Numbered from the stretch's first letter, positions 21,684 through 34,479 are shown. The stretch is 64,000 bases of DNA from Gadus chalcogrammus (GCF_026213295.1 NC_079412.1:19232127-19296126); one strand, 5' to 3'. The notes: a model not told the origin generated them from the sequence alone. Program-made: numbers and translations.

Positions 21684-24469
21684 GCCTGGCTGGAGATGAT
21701 TCCAGTGGGCTTACGGGAATGGCAGTCCAGGGTTAAACTCTGCGAGAGCTGGCAGCGCGAGGGGGAGACGAGTCACAAGGTTGCCACCCAGAGCAGTAGA
21801 CTTGCTTGTCTCAGCAGAGTAAACATCACCCCTCATCTGCACACAGTAATGACTAACAGAGCAGGACGTGCACAGAAACACTCAGCGCTGCTTCCTCCCT
21901 GCCACCGGCCTCCTGCTCGCTGCTCTCCATGAGTCCGCCCGCCTCGACACAAAGATCTCCTCCCTTATGCAGAGTCTGTGGACATGGGTATTAACAGAGC
22001 CTTGTGTGCCCTGTCACCTCTGCTGTGTGTGTCTGGAGTGACAAGGTCACATTTTCAAGGGGGAAGATCAATTGTTTACGGTCCTCAGTCAATAGGGAAC
22101 ATTTTCAGAGGTAAAGTGAGTCTGCACCTTTTTCCCCCTGCCTAACACGTTTAGACACACAAATCTGTCAATTGTACTGGTGCTAGTATATCATACAATA
22201 ATAGGTAATAGCGAGGGATCCAGCATCCCGTTTGTATGACGGATTTTGTTTTAATTGGTTGTCGTCCTTACTGGAGGGAGAGACCGCAAAAATAGCCCTA
22301 CATTACCGTAACATGAAGCACATTAGTGAACGTAATAAAAATCAATGCAAGTTAATGCAATAACAAACCCGCAATCCAATTATTGTCATAGTGTTAACAA
22401 ATATGTTCCTAAACAACATCAGCATTGTTGTTGCACAAAAACAACAATAGATGTGTAATACTAAAACACCAGTCAATCAAATTAACTGGCCCTTCTATGC
22501 TGGCCAATCTGAATTATACCAGAGAACATGATGAATATTACATTTTTATGCAAACCCTGTTGTTGGAGTGGAGCACACACTAGTCGCCAAAACCCCATCC
22601 ATAGTGTTGGTTCCAATTAGGGGTCCACTATGCAGTGCTGCACATGCTGGTGTATACAAACACAGACAAATTTCACTTTAGTTGCACTTTTATATATGCA
22701 GCAATTTTTCGTGAGGCAAAACATTTTTCATATGCAGCTTAACAAAAGGATCTTGAACCTTCCATTGTAGCAAGGGCACGGTTATTTGTTTGAGCAGGGT
22801 TGGATTCGACTAGGACGCTAAGAGAAAAACACGCCCAGAAAAGGTCTCCCGGCTTTATCTCCTTGCGTCCCAACAAGGTAATGGTCTTCACCTCATTCCC
22901 ATTGGGCCCTTTGTATTTTCCCTTCAGCCAAAAACCTAATTGATTTAGATTGAGGAAAAGGCAGTGGCTGTTAAGGCAGTTGAGCACCCAGCGCTTTGCA
23001 CAGGGAGCAGCTGAAGACGGAGATTTGTAGGGCTGAGGAGTAGCTGGGAGTTACTGGAGATAAGTGTTTGCTACGCCGGGTGCTGTGAGAGACAGGGGGA
23101 ACAGAGGATTATTGTTAGCATACCCAGAAAAGATCATGAATGCCAATGATTCTACAAAGCACAAGGTGGAGATTTACACACTTTTCTGGCCTCCGTTGAT
23201 GCATGTCAATAAGATCCTGTGCTGCCAGCACGGATGACTTAAGATTGAGAGAAGTTAAGGGTCCCCCCCAGAGCAATGATTCAACATTCGATAATGAAGA
23301 AATGCTATTTGGGTTAAAGCCACAACCCACATGAGCGGAGCGGAGAAGATGGCAGAAACACAACCCTAGCTTTAAGAATACCAAAAGGCCGTAACGGAAA
23401 AGGGGAAATCCAACATGGGATATTCATCCAAATGGTCTATTTAGTAGATTGGCATAGCACTCCCCAATTATAATACAATTACTAATGCAGGTCCATGAGG
23501 CCACACAGTTTGCTGAGCCTACTTGTTTCTGTAGAGCAGAGCTTCTTATGGAGGAAGCCTATGACCCAGGCCGGTTTGTCCATTAAAACCAGGCTGGTTG
23601 TTGTTGGGTTGTATTACATGTTGTCTCATGCATGTGCAGGGCGGATACAGCGATCGCAGCTGGCACTCCTTGTCCCTTGTTGACCTGTTTTGTTAACTCC
23701 ACCGCTGTATTTCAGTGCCTGATTAGATGTCACTCAATTAAAAGCACATTTCTGTGGAGAGAGCGGCCTCCCTAGTTGCCATGGATGCCGAGCGAGTGGT
23801 AGTGGAAGCGCCTAATGTGTCTCCCGGAGCACCATAATGAAATACCTACGCTGCAGCAGCAGAAATACACAGACAGCCCAAACTTTCACACCCAATCAAT
23901 GAGAGCTGTGTGGCTTGGTTTTTTTCTCCCGTCTTTTCATTGGAAAATTAAAAAGGATCTGTCTCGTAAGCCACAGAGGACTTCCATGTTATAGTCAGCT
24001 ATGAGAAGCACCAGGATTAATAGATCTTCTCTAATATGCCTCATATTGGTGGTCCCCTAGCACCCTGATCAGGTAAGGCCCAGCGAAGCAAAGATCATTT
24101 ATAAGTGGTTCATTATTTTACCTTCAAATTCCTCTGTCTGGCATTGATTTAATAAACACTGATGTATCTGCTTGTAGAAAATAAGTGCCATTTTTCATTA
24201 CCTTCATTCGCTATCTTTGTTACCATAGTTATCGGTCCAGCTCCAGCGTTTCGGCGGTTATATACCCCAATACTCATGCCTGTGTTGGAATAAACACATA
24301 GGGAAATAAAGTGTAAATCTTTGCTGGAAGATATTCCTTTCGATGTTTGCTGAATTATTCTTTCAAAGAAAATATTGTCTTTTATCTGTCTGCCTCTGTG
24401 CCTGCTCATCCGCACACGGGTTTGTAAATGAACACTTTGTTTAATAAAGTTCCGCAAAATAGCTCTTAT
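21684..24469. other. non-coding DNA, no gene seen
   Basis: The first 280 bp are GC-moderate with CpGs; the rest is mixed unique sequence. Frames of 78-89 codons (21696-21932 on the plus strand; 22739-22987 and 23115-23384 on the minus strand) have no domain signal. No array or transposon end was seen. Confidence 0.45.
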
Positions 24470-25010
24470 TATCCATGAAAGGATTCAACAACGTGTGACA
24501 TCAACAGTGAGGTACAATAATTAATGATCTATCAATGTGTTGCGATGATTAATGTATTTGTTTTTGCAATTTGATGGGCCCATAAACTGTGTAAAATAGA
24601 CAATGAGCTTTGCAATTTCCCATTCCCTATGGTGACTAGGAAGCAGCAATGCCAAGGCTGGTTGTAAAAGCAGGCGGAGCAGTGATGAACAGAAGACAGG
24701 GATCAGACTCTATATTATTAAGGTTAACTGCCATTTAAAATGTGTGCCCTTGACCCTACCTTCTCTTCGGCCAGCGAGAGGCTTGTTGTTATTGTTGTTT
24801 TCTGCTTTAAAAGATTTTATTCTGAAGTGTTAAGGCATTTTGTGGTCAGATTAGGTGTTTGTTGCTGGCACATCAAATCAAGATGAAAATGAAATGGAAT
24901 GATCAATTTAGGCTGCATTAATCCCGCCTTTTCAGCGGCACCACATCGATTTTCTTGTTTGGCTTCCCTGATAACAAGAATCATTTAAAGGTCACAATTT
25001 TATATCTGTC
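24470..25010. promoter_or_regulatory. candidate conserved non-coding element
   Basis: Repeat-free stretch with TAATTAATGATC, GATGATTAATG, TTTGCAATTTGATGG, GTTGTTATTGTTG (SOX-like) and TGATCAATTT motifs, ending in CATTTAAAGGTCAC, which contains a nuclear-receptor half-site (AGGTCA). Motif density without repeats suggests an enhancer. Conservation was not tested. Confidence 0.3.
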
Positions 25011-27074
25011 GAAAAGAAAACAGCCATATAGCGAGTAGCCTTTTAGGCTTCGGATTCTCTGAAAAATAGGCTTTCTCTCACACCTCAGATGGAACCTTTA
25101 GAAACCATGAACAAATTGCCTTTTTTTTAACTGTTGCACAGCAGAAGATTGTGTAATCAGAAATAATCTTCCAGAGGGTAGTTAGGCAAAAAAATGAAAA
25201 AATATGTGTCTCCCTTTAAGGTAATAATTATCACTGGTCTTAATTTTAATATTACTCCCATCCAAGCATACATTTTTAATTCAACAGAGGATTGCGGACT
25301 TTGCAAAAACCCTGTGGTGATGCATTTACTTAAAAATAGCTTGGCGCATGCTACCCTGACGGACACAGAAAAAAATTACTAATGAGAGTGCAACGCCTGC
25401 TTTGAGCCCAGCCTTTGCTGACATGACATTCATATCCCAGATCCGTATCGGTGTCAGGATCAACAGTGTGAGGGACACTTCCAATGAATCTGTGATGGAC
25501 GGCCTTTTTGCTGTGTAGCTGCTTCCCTTCTGTTGTTTTTTCTCTCCCAGATTTTGCAATTTTTCTCCATCTTCCTCTATTTGTCTTGTTTATTTTCAGT
25601 GTGTTTTATTAATTGTCCTCCTTTCCTTATTTCTTCTTGTCCTGCTTCATCCCCTGCCCCCAATTCATACTTTCTTTCTTCGTTCCTTTCTGTTATTCGG
25701 TTGTAAATGTCAGTGTTGGGCCACGGCGCTAGATGGAACACATATGCTATGAATACAATAACTGTTCAGAGATCACAGTGAGATCAGTGGCTCTCCTGGC
25801 TTTCACAAACATCCAGCGCTGACCTTTCCCCGCCGCAGCTCCGGGATACAGAGGCGTGTGCATCGCGGGCCACCGCCTCCGGCACTTAGGAGTCTAGGAG
25901 AGGAGATGTCTTCGGGGAGACGCTGGTCAAACGGAGAGCGCACACTGTTATCAAAGCATCTGCACTTCTGTTTGTACAGTTTTGTATGAAAGCCAACAAT
26001 TATGGTCAGACTTATTCTGTCTTTACTCAGTTTGAGAGTGCTTACGAAACATCGACAAGTACACAGTAAATGAAAGAGAAAACACGATTGACATGATGAA
26101 CACGAGTTTATTTGGCAGCATTAAGGTAGTTTTTTTTGCTCTATAGATTTTACATTTGCATAACATCCTAAGCACAATAAGATCCAGTCTTACACCACTC
26201 AAAAAAACGAAGAGGAAACTTTCTCTTAAGAGTTCAAGGAAATCCTAGGTTTATATTGTTCGTTAGCAGCTGACAAAAGAACAGTATCCCCTGTGTCCAT
26301 TACAGCGGCGGTATATTGGAGCCTTATGAATACTATATGAGGGGAGTTGAGTGATGTGTGTTGTGCTCTGTTCGCTGACTGAGACAAGGCCTCACTAGTG
26401 AGGGAATGGAGCCCCAAATAGAGTGCGAGGGGAGCCCACAGAGTCACGGGGACAAGAGGAGGAGCGGCTGGCTCCTCCACTTTGCCTCGCCGGGGTCAAT
26501 ATAAAACCTCATTACTGGGGTGTCATAGAACATTTGTGCACTTTCTGCTCCATCTAGCAGCAATTTTGCTGGATAAGCACTGCTTTCGTTTGGCCCGTTT
26601 AAAGCATTTTCGCTAAAGTAAGGCCTGCAAACAGGAAGCCTGGCAGCCCTCATCCTTCTCACACCGCTCCATATATGTGCCACGTCATGGCGCAGTTGGT
26701 TGAGAGTGTGTTTTTGTGAACTCTGTTTGTCTGGTATTAGCATGACGCAAAGGCAGGGGGGTACTTTCTCCACATATAAACATCGGCTTGACACTGAATG
26801 TGAACCTGGTATTCATCTTCTAATAACCTAGTTACCATGCTGCAGTGCCAGCTCCCCTATATCAGTCTCACCTCCAGCAGCCTGACAACGCGCTGCACCC
26901 TCCAACCCGCCACAGTTTAATATACTCCCTTTCTTTTGTATATCCTCCTCAACATGATAGACCTTCTCAGGGGGGAAAACAAGATTGTTTCTGCCGGTTC
27001 GTCTGGAAAGTGCTAGGGACGGGAGGGCGGGCATCGCACATGATGTAAGAATGTGTGCTTTTATTTTGTCGTTG
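25011..27074. other. non-coding DNA, no gene seen
   Basis: A CpG-bearing patch at 25815-25935 (CCCCGCCGCAGCTCCGGG, CATCGCGGGCCACCGCC) interrupts otherwise ordinary sequence. ATTTGCAT occurs at 26153-26160. A 116-codon minus frame (26444-26794) has no recognisable domain. Confidence 0.4.
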
Positions 27075-27126
27075 TTATTTTCTCTCCTGCTGGGAGGGAG
27101 GGAAAATAACTGCCTTATAAAGGCAG
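27075..27126. repeat. two adjacent hairpins
   Basis: TTATTTTCTCTCC (27075-27087) pairs with GGAGGGAAAATAA (27097-27109) with one mismatch. It is followed without a gap by CTGCCTT-ATA-AAGGCAG (27110-27126), a perfect 7 bp stem with a 3 nt loop. Confidence 0.7.
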
Positions 27127-27278
27127 AGGGACATGCTTATACATAGACCTCCTTGGAAAAGTTGCCCACCCAATTGGCCAATCCACTCGGAGAGGGGGGT
27201 TAGGCAAAATAATCTGGAAGAATTGTATTATCAAAGTTGTTCATTGCATGACAAATGACGCTAATCTAACATATATAC

Positions 27279-27284
<6 letters not shown>
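27127..27284. other. short non-coding spacer
   Basis: Unique sequence between the hairpins and the AT array; no feature seen. Confidence 0.45.

Positions 27285-27331
<47 letters not shown>
27285..27331. repeat. (TA)n microsatellite
   Basis: 47 bp of alternating T/A preceded by a short TG run (27281-27284). Confidence 0.97.
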
Positions 27332-27333
<2 letters not shown>

Positions 27334-27669
27334 CACTAACTGAACATAACATCTTGAAAACTCAAGATCGTGAATAATACATGATCAGATAAAAGCGATA
27401 CATGCAGAAAATACTGGAAAGGTCAGTAAAAATCCCAACCATAATTACTGGTGGCGAATTTGCCAGGAACGCACTAATTAAACCACAGACAAATCTCCGC
27501 TCCCCCCGCGCCTCCACCACCGTCCCCCTTGCTCCACCATAAGCCTGCATATTAATCATTGGGAAACGGGAAGAGGGCTAGCTTATCTGTTGCCCTTTTT
27601 TATTTTCTCAATCCACTGTAAACACAAACACATACGCACATGCACTCACTCTTTCCATATCTCTTTCTC
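27332..27669. other. non-coding spacer
   Basis: Unique sequence with a C-rich CpG patch at 27496-27536. No exon or regulatory structure is evident. Confidence 0.45.
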
Positions 27670-27711
27670 CCACACACACACACACACACACATACACAGA
27701 CATACTCACGT

Positions 27712-27777
<66 letters not shown>
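27670..27777. repeat. compound (CA)n microsatellite
   Basis: CA runs at 27670-27692 and 27716-27777 are separated by a degenerate CA-rich segment (TACACAGACATACTCACG), as in an older interrupted array. Confidence 0.97.
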
Positions 27778-27781
<4 letters not shown>

Positions 27782-28050
27782 ACACGCAAACGTACTGAGT
27801 AATTGCAAATACAAGCAAACGGCTCAATGAAGGAATGAAGGAAAGACCACCAAGTATTCTTGGAGGTCTGAAGTAAGGTGCAAGTGGCTCCTGGGTCAGA
27901 GCCACTGAGCTTCTGTCTAATTGAGGCTGCTGGGAGGGAGGTCTTTTCAACATGGGGCCTCACAGGGACAAGTGTTGTTGAGTTGAGTTCAGCTGTTTGA
28001 TACAGCCCCACATGCACTGTAGGTAAGTCTGTTACTCGCCTGCTGTGTCC

Positions 28051-28051
<1 letters not shown>
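27778..28051. other. short non-coding spacer
   Basis: Unique sequence between CA and TG arrays; no feature seen. Confidence 0.45.

Positions 28052-28107
<56 letters not shown>
28052..28107. repeat. (TG)28 microsatellite
   Basis: 56 bp of uninterrupted TG. It lies 275 bp from the preceding CA array and in the opposite strand sense. Confidence 0.98.
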
Positions 28108-28108
<1 letters not shown>

Positions 28109-30204
28109 TTGGCTCAGATCATGCTGTTCACCACCAGTTGAGTGGCTGTGGGTGTCCATCTTGTCAGCGCTGAGCGTTGGCCCTTCATGACATTCAGTTG
28201 ACAGAGCAGGGCCTGTGCTTACCAGAGGGGGGGTGGGGAGGAATCCAATATATATATTAAAAGAAAAAACATTAACCTGCAGATACTAGGATCAACATGG
28301 AGCAGGCTGGACGTTGGTTTACCTTTAGACACGATGGCCTTAAAGATATCTGCAGGCCGTTTTCATCTAAAAGATGAAAATAATGTTGTGGAAAAGTCCT
28401 TGTGACCTTGAGTACAAAGAGTGATTGTTGATATGATTCGATAAGAGGCGCGTCGTCAGATTGCATTGTGTGTCTGTGTCCACACGTTTATTCCTTTTAT
28501 TTTATTGCTCGGCTGCTCCTGACAACCAGGCTTTAGAAAATGAGTTGATCCACGGCAGCTAAACAGCTAACTGTACACAACCCCAGGCGCTGAATGATAA
28601 ATGGTGAACGTGCCGGATCCATAGCCCCGGCTACTTTTCAGCCGCTTGTTCACATTCCCGCTAAAAGTGTTTGCCGCTAAGAGTGAGGCAAAAAGCACTG
28701 TTGGATATATCAATACTCTTGCTGAAAGAGTCCCTGCAGTTTTTTTCCCAATGCTGTATACGATTTATTTTTAATTTTTTTGCCAAAGACTATAGTGACT
28801 AAGACTACAGCTGAATGTATTGATCCTTTCAGGCTGGTTAGAGCTATTAAGGCACACATTTACACCTTTTAATATTCATGCACAGATCAGGGTTCACTTC
28901 ACAGATCGCCCAGCTGATAGGGCAAACACTGTCAACAAAGATTTCCCTGTTTTACATTTATCTCATTAAGTCCAAGGATACCTATCGGAGGATGTGTTTG
29001 TCTTTGCCCTTTTAGATACAGAACGCAGCATTTTCTTTTAAAACTAGCCAACCTTATGTCAGACAAAAAGTAATGAAAGCAGGTGGGACTTTTATTGTTG
29101 TTTTTTTTGCCGTAAGCTTTGTTTAAGGAATTCCTGGTGCAAATGGTGTGTTATACTGCACCCAATGGCGTGGCCCATAAACTCGAGCCACCCAGTAAAT
29201 TAGTTTACACACAGCAGTGTCTGGATGCGTTGTCTGAGGCACAGGGCTGAGCGTGGTGTTGAAGTTGTTTTTATATCGTGCTGTGCTGTGTCACAGGGCC
29301 CTCCGCTGCCGCGGCCTGCTCTCGGACCGCAGCCCTTGAGAATCGGCGCGCCTCATAACTGCCCCTGTTGGTGGAGGCCTCCTGGCTGTGCTGCAGAAGC
29401 TAAAGAGAACATGGCCTTGCCTCCACAGTTAATCATAACGCCAACTCACTCTTGCCTGATTGTATTGGCGGCTCCAGGGATCTGCCATAATTGGATCCTT
29501 GTAAGTGGGCTGCAGGAGCTAAACAACCAGATTGCTGTTTGTTTATACCTTTTCATATATTAGTAACGTGCCGAGACTTCTCAAGCAGTCTGGGACTTGT
29601 CTCACCATGCACCGCTCTAATTAGTAATTCATTCTTAACATATGCCTCGATTGTGGCCCTATTCAGTTATTTGTGATTAACTCCACTTTAATTAGAGTCA
29701 CTGATGCAGACTTGGGCTCTGCATGGACGTGTAGTGGGCACTTTAAAAATACCAGTGGACTGTGTGTGGCACCGCGACACAGAGGTGCCCTTGATAGATA
29801 GGCAACTTTTTTTGCCAAGTATTTGTCTGGGATTACAAATTACCTGCGTGCTCAAGGAACAAAAGAACAAAAGAAAATGAGAAAACAATCAAGATATGTA
29901 ATTTTATTACAACCAAATAAACACAAGAACAAGTGAACAATCACACCAAGTCAAGGTAAATTGTTGTGTCATGTTGCCTATGGACCATGCTTTGTTCCCT
30001 ATAGACCTTAATATTAGCTTTAAGTCCTTGGCACTTATTGGCTTGCACACCGTGCAAGTTATCATCAGCTCTCCCCTCTCTGCGACGCGGCCGAAGTCTC
30101 TGCCAGCACAACTTAATCAACTGGGACGCCATATTTCTTTTATCAGTTCCGTTGCTGTAATTATTCCCCCTTGGATGGTGGACAGCCCACATGTCACCTT
30201 GCGG

Positions 30205-30206
<2 letters not shown>
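28108..30206. other. non-coding DNA with enhancer-like stretches
   Basis: A perfect hairpin TTTTCATCT-AAA-AGATGAAAA lies at 28360-28380. The stretches 28480-29160 and 29400-29700 are repeat-free with CATAATTGGATCC, TTAATCATAACG and CTAATTAGTAATTC-type motifs. A GC-rich CpG patch sits at 29299-29350 (CCGCTGCCGCGGCC). No exon is supported. Confidence 0.35.
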
Positions 30207-30296
<90 letters not shown>

Positions 30297-30302
30297 GGGG
30301 GG
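30207..30302. repeat. (TG)n microsatellite ending in G9
   Basis: TG from 30207 to 30294 runs directly into a G9 homopolymer (30294-30302). Confidence 0.98.
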
Positions 30303-32333
30303 TTTGTTAACGCGAACAAGTCTTTGAATACACCAGTGCATTTTTGTCATATTCAAATGTGCCTCAGAACGCAAGATGTCCAATTCGTATCGTGACGCGG
30401 CACTGGAAACTTCTCAAAGTGATCCAAAGATTTTTGTGTGTTAGGACCCCCTCATACCATAAGGCAGTAATTAAAAAGCGACAGCTTTGCCGATTAACTT
30501 TCCAAAAGGGTTTTCAGGGAAACACAGGCAAGGATGAGGGCATTAGTCACATGGCCCAGAGTTCCCCTGCAGATAAAGCTCATTTTCTCTAGCAGTAGGG
30601 TAGAGGAAGCGGAAAGCACAGCCCATTTGATTTTGGCCTCAGATGGGGCCCACAGGGGTAGCCAGCGTTTTATTTAAGGTCACTGGGAATAAATGGGATT
30701 CGGGGTGGTTCTGGCAGGTTGCAGTGGCCAGGGCCCAGACTGAGCCCTTCCACCCCACCTGCCCCCAGGCACCCTCTCCATCTCTTCCCACTGGAGAGCA
30801 CTGGTCTTTCCCTGCCTTCCACCCCCCCCCCACCTCCTGGTCATGAGCCCAGTCTAAATATCTCACCACTCTCCCTTCGCCAATACAGTGTCAAAGAGCA
30901 CGTGTCAAAGGCTAATAGCATGTTAAAATCCCCCTCAGGTGTTCAAAAGGGCAAGTGCAGAAAAACAGATCCTGTAAAAAAAAGCTAAGTAATTCCATTT
31001 AGCTCATTAATGGAAAAAAAACGGGGAGGTGATGTCAGGAATGTCACTCTCATGCTACATGACACACAGGCTATCCACAAACCCAGGGGTGCATTGCTTC
31101 CGATGGTCCTCACAGGGAGGGACACTGTCATAAAGCCCGCTGTAGCCTTTCAGGGGAATGAGTTGCCTTCACAGTTTAAGGGATTCTCCCAGGTGCAGGC
31201 AACATTACGCTGCAAAGATGGATATGGCTGCCATTTAAGCTTATATCAGTGGCTCTGCTTTTGAGGAAACATGGGAGGATGGACTGCCGTCCCGTCACAG
31301 CTTGATTCAAAGTGAGAGGGATTGGCGCTCACGGTCTCCAGCCAAGATGCTGTGCAGAGCTGTTAATATGTGAGCGAGTGGGCCGTGTGTTGGTGCTGTG
31401 GCTGTTGGTGGTGAGGATAGTGGCAGAGGAACAGGCCCCTCCTCCCCTCGCTACCTTCACACCAACACTCATAAGTGCTAAATGGGGGGCTAACTGGCTA
31501 ACTGTGTCCCCTTGTATCTGCCAAGTGTTCTGCCTAATCACCTCTCACCATCCCCAACTTGTTAGCTTCAATTAAACAGCTAATTGAAAAAATGGGCAGC
31601 TTAGTCATCACTGGATACCCGTTTATTGTGATACTGGACATGGTGTGTGGATTGTACTTCTATTTCTTTAAGATTAACGGTAACAGCGCTAAAAGCTGTG
31701 CATAATCCAGTGTTATTGTAGACATGCTTTACATATTTAATTGCTTATTAAAGCCTTTACCGGCAAAATGAATAGACTTTTCCCTGGATGCAATGCACTA
31801 ATAGCAAGTCCTTGAGTGTTGCGTCTGACTTTTCCTACTAAGCCCAAACCACAATACAGGGAATTCAACATTGTTATTTTCTTCAAACATATGCATGAAA
31901 CCGAAGTTGAAATGTGATTATGCAGATTGAGAGAGGAGCCATGGGTACCAACATGTCAGATGTCAGGTATGCATTTGGAGACCCTCGTGGGATGAAGATG
32001 ATTATCATGGTAATTATTCAGCTTTTTGAACATTCGGTATGCTGCCCAGGGACTTTGTGTTGGTGTTGGTGTTATAGTCTGCCGCCACAGCCACAGTGAG
32101 CCGGGAAGAGAGAATATTCAGAGTCAGGAGGACGGGGGGTGGGTCTGGTGGGTGAGGCAGAGAGCCGGGTGTCTCTGCATTTCAACCGCGCTGAACTCAG
32201 TTCAGGGAGTGAGCGCCTCGGTTCATGCTAAATCCCCTTGCCGTACTCTTAACTCTTGCACTTGCCTCCTCTCCAGCACTAAAGAGATTGGACTTGAAGT
32301 GGAGCAGGAATCAGTCATCTTTATCTCCCAACT
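30303..32333. other. non-coding DNA, no gene seen
   Basis: Unique sequence with a pyrimidine-rich part and a C10 run (30822-30831). Opposing frames at 30639-30869 and 30643-30846 cover the same GC-rich patch, a sign of composition rather than coding. The stretch 31560-31780 contains AATTAAACAGCTAATTG and similar motifs. Confidence 0.4.
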
Positions 32334-32392
32334 GGGGTGGGTGGGGGGAGGGCTGGGAAGAGGAGTAGGCGGATGACGGGGGGAGGGGGTGG
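32334..32392 (+). other. G-quadruplex motif
   Basis: GGGG-T-GGG-T-GGGGGG-A-GGG (32334-32352) satisfies the four-run, short-loop rule for an intramolecular quadruplex. More G runs follow to 32392 (CGGGGGGAGGGGGTGG). Confidence 0.7.
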
Positions 32393-32810
32393 CTTGTGCA
32401 TTGGGCTTTCCTCCTTTTATAGCATCCTCCCCTCCTTTTGTTTTCCCCACCCCGTTCTTCACACACTTTTATGCGTTCTGTATTTTCTGAAGTCAGGCAT
32501 GGGGTTTAATATGCATGATAATATGTGTTCCTGTATTCATGCCCATTATGTGTTGAACTGAGCACCCTCTCCTTCCTCTCCGGCCCCTGCTCTGATCACA
32601 GGGAGACCCCGTGCAACGGACACAGCAGTTGGGATAGTAAAGTCTTATGGTAGACGTCATTAACCTTGTGACCAGGGAGGGCTGCCCGATGGTGCACCAC
32701 CCTCTCCTCCTCCTGTACCCTCACACCCGTGAAAAGTCCCTCATTTTTGTTCCTCCAGATCTCCTCAGCTCCTCACTTGCTTCCCAAGAGCTCACCCCTG
32801 GCTCTAATAG
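32393..32810. other. non-coding DNA, no gene seen
   Basis: Pyrimidine-rich, with no exon and no array until the CA tract. Confidence 0.4.
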
Positions 32811-32848
32811 ACACACAAATACACACACACATACACACACACACACAC
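32811..32848. repeat. short interrupted (CA)n tract
   Basis: CA units interrupted by AAAT and AT; about 38 bp. Confidence 0.9.
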
Positions 32849-33254
32849 GGGATCAAACACACACTAAAACACGCAATGCGCCTCTTTCATTGCTAAGGAC
32901 TTATCTCCACTGATAATAGATGAAAGCTCTTTCTATTAAGTGATCTATCATGCCACAATAACCAGCTTACAGCAAGAGGTCATTTAAAACTCCTCATTTT
33001 TTATTTTGATTGCTGCTCTTAACTCAACCATAACAACATTCAGGTTGTGCCCAAGTGCTCCTTTATATATACTCCGACTCTGACTTCAAAGTCGTTGATG
33101 TTGGACCACTTGACCTGTTTTGATGCTGGGGGGTGAATTCTGGCCTGAATGCTCAGTGTTCCACATCCGTAGCACGGGGACCTTGACCTGCGGAGCTGAA
33201 GGAATAGAGAGAGGAAGAGGGCTGGGACGCGGGGAACAGACAGTCTAAAAGGGG
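32849..33254. other. non-coding spacer
   Basis: Unique, with GC-moderate parts; no feature apart from the hairpin at its right edge. Confidence 0.4.
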
Positions 33255-33282
33255 CTGAGTGAGTCTGCCCAGACTCACTCAG
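33255..33282. repeat. perfect inverted repeat, 12 bp stem
   Basis: CTGAGTGAGTCT (33255-33266) and AGACTCACTCAG (33271-33282) are exact reverse complements separated by GCCC. Each arm contains a TGAGTGAGTC core that resembles an AP-1-type half-site. A 12 bp exact stem with a 4 nt loop is unlikely by chance at a given site. Confidence 0.85.
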
Positions 33283-33949
33283 AGAGTTCACCTAATGGCT
33301 CCACATGCGAAGGAGAGAATGTTCCACCATGAATGGTTAACTAGGGTCGACCTAGGACACGTCAGCCATGTGAACAGACCAACTGGCCTTATAAGAAGCA
33401 GGAGTCCTCCGTTTACATTCCACCACGTTGCCCTTGGCTTCCATTATACATAACGCTGCTTATGGAAATAAAGCCACACTGCAGATTAATCACACGCAAT
33501 CTATTCTATTTATCTATTTACCCCTCTCTGCACCAATGCATAGGGCCATATAGTAATTTATTCTTTAATACAAAATACTTATTATTGTGGCTGCGACATC
33601 ACAGCAAATTGCTGATTGATGACTATATAGCCTACGATACTCTGTTCTCAATGTGTACTATAGTAGGCTATAGTATAGTATACCATATACTATAACGGTC
33701 CTCTGCCCAATGTAATCGGAGGCTGTTTATTTACCATCATCCATCAGTGATAATGGTAACGTAACCTCTTTCAGGGTATCCTGTATCTCTGTGTGTCGGA
33801 CACAGCTGCTTCCTGTTGCCTCACCTCTGTGTTAACCTACTGTCTTGGTCAGCAGATTCTCAGAAGCTGATCAGATAATAATAATGATAACGGGACCATC
33901 TATCGATTACAATAGGAACCTCATGCTTTCTCTCACACGGACCGCTCCG
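33283..33949. other. non-coding DNA with AT-rich hairpin
   Basis: Unique sequence. At 33669-33694 TATAGTATA and TATACTATA form an exact 9 bp stem around an 8 nt loop, within a locally TA-rich stretch. Confidence 0.45.
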
Positions 33950-34095
33950 GGAAGGTCATAGAGCAGGCTTATCCGGACAGAACGCTCTGGCAAGGTTGTG
34001 GTGCCTTGCTCAAGGACATGGAGAGGGCCACATCACAGGGGCCTGTCATTGGCATCAGGGCTTCGGACTACAAAGAGCCCCTTTAAGGGCCGTCC
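33950..34095. mobile_element. possible decayed dispersed repeat
   Basis: GGTGCCTTGCTCAAGGACA (34000-34018) followed 50 bp later by GGGCTTCGGACTACAAAGAGCCC resembles a widespread fish repeat that pairs GTGCCTTGCTCAAGGGCAC with a CTTCGGNTTACAAGCCC-type segment. The copy is diverged and the family assignment is from memory. Confidence 0.35.
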
Positions 34096-34479
34096 GGCGT
34101 CACCGTTCCTTCCCTCTCCCTCGTCTTGTGTGGTGTATTTTGTCTTCTGGGGTACTTGGTTTATTTTTCCCAGTTTTTATCAAACAAAATAGATGAATAT
34201 AGTATAAAATAGATATATATTGATTTGTTCAAATTAAATAGAAAGAAACACGGCTCGATGTTGCCTACATTTATTTGTGACTTCTTGTCGCAGGCTGTAA
34301 ATCAGAAATGTGAAAACACATTTCTAATATAGTTATTTACTTTGAGGAGCGTTGCATTGAGGCTTTTTCAGTGACAGCTTTCTATTTTTATTTCTACCGC
34401 GTCCCCGTGCTTCATCTAATTTCCCTTTGTTTTGGTGTAAACATTTCTTCCCTTTTTTTGGGGGTTGAAAACTCAATTA
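34096..34479. other. non-coding spacer, AT-rich
   Basis: AT-rich unique DNA; no structure beyond short TA-rich patches. Confidence 0.4.
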
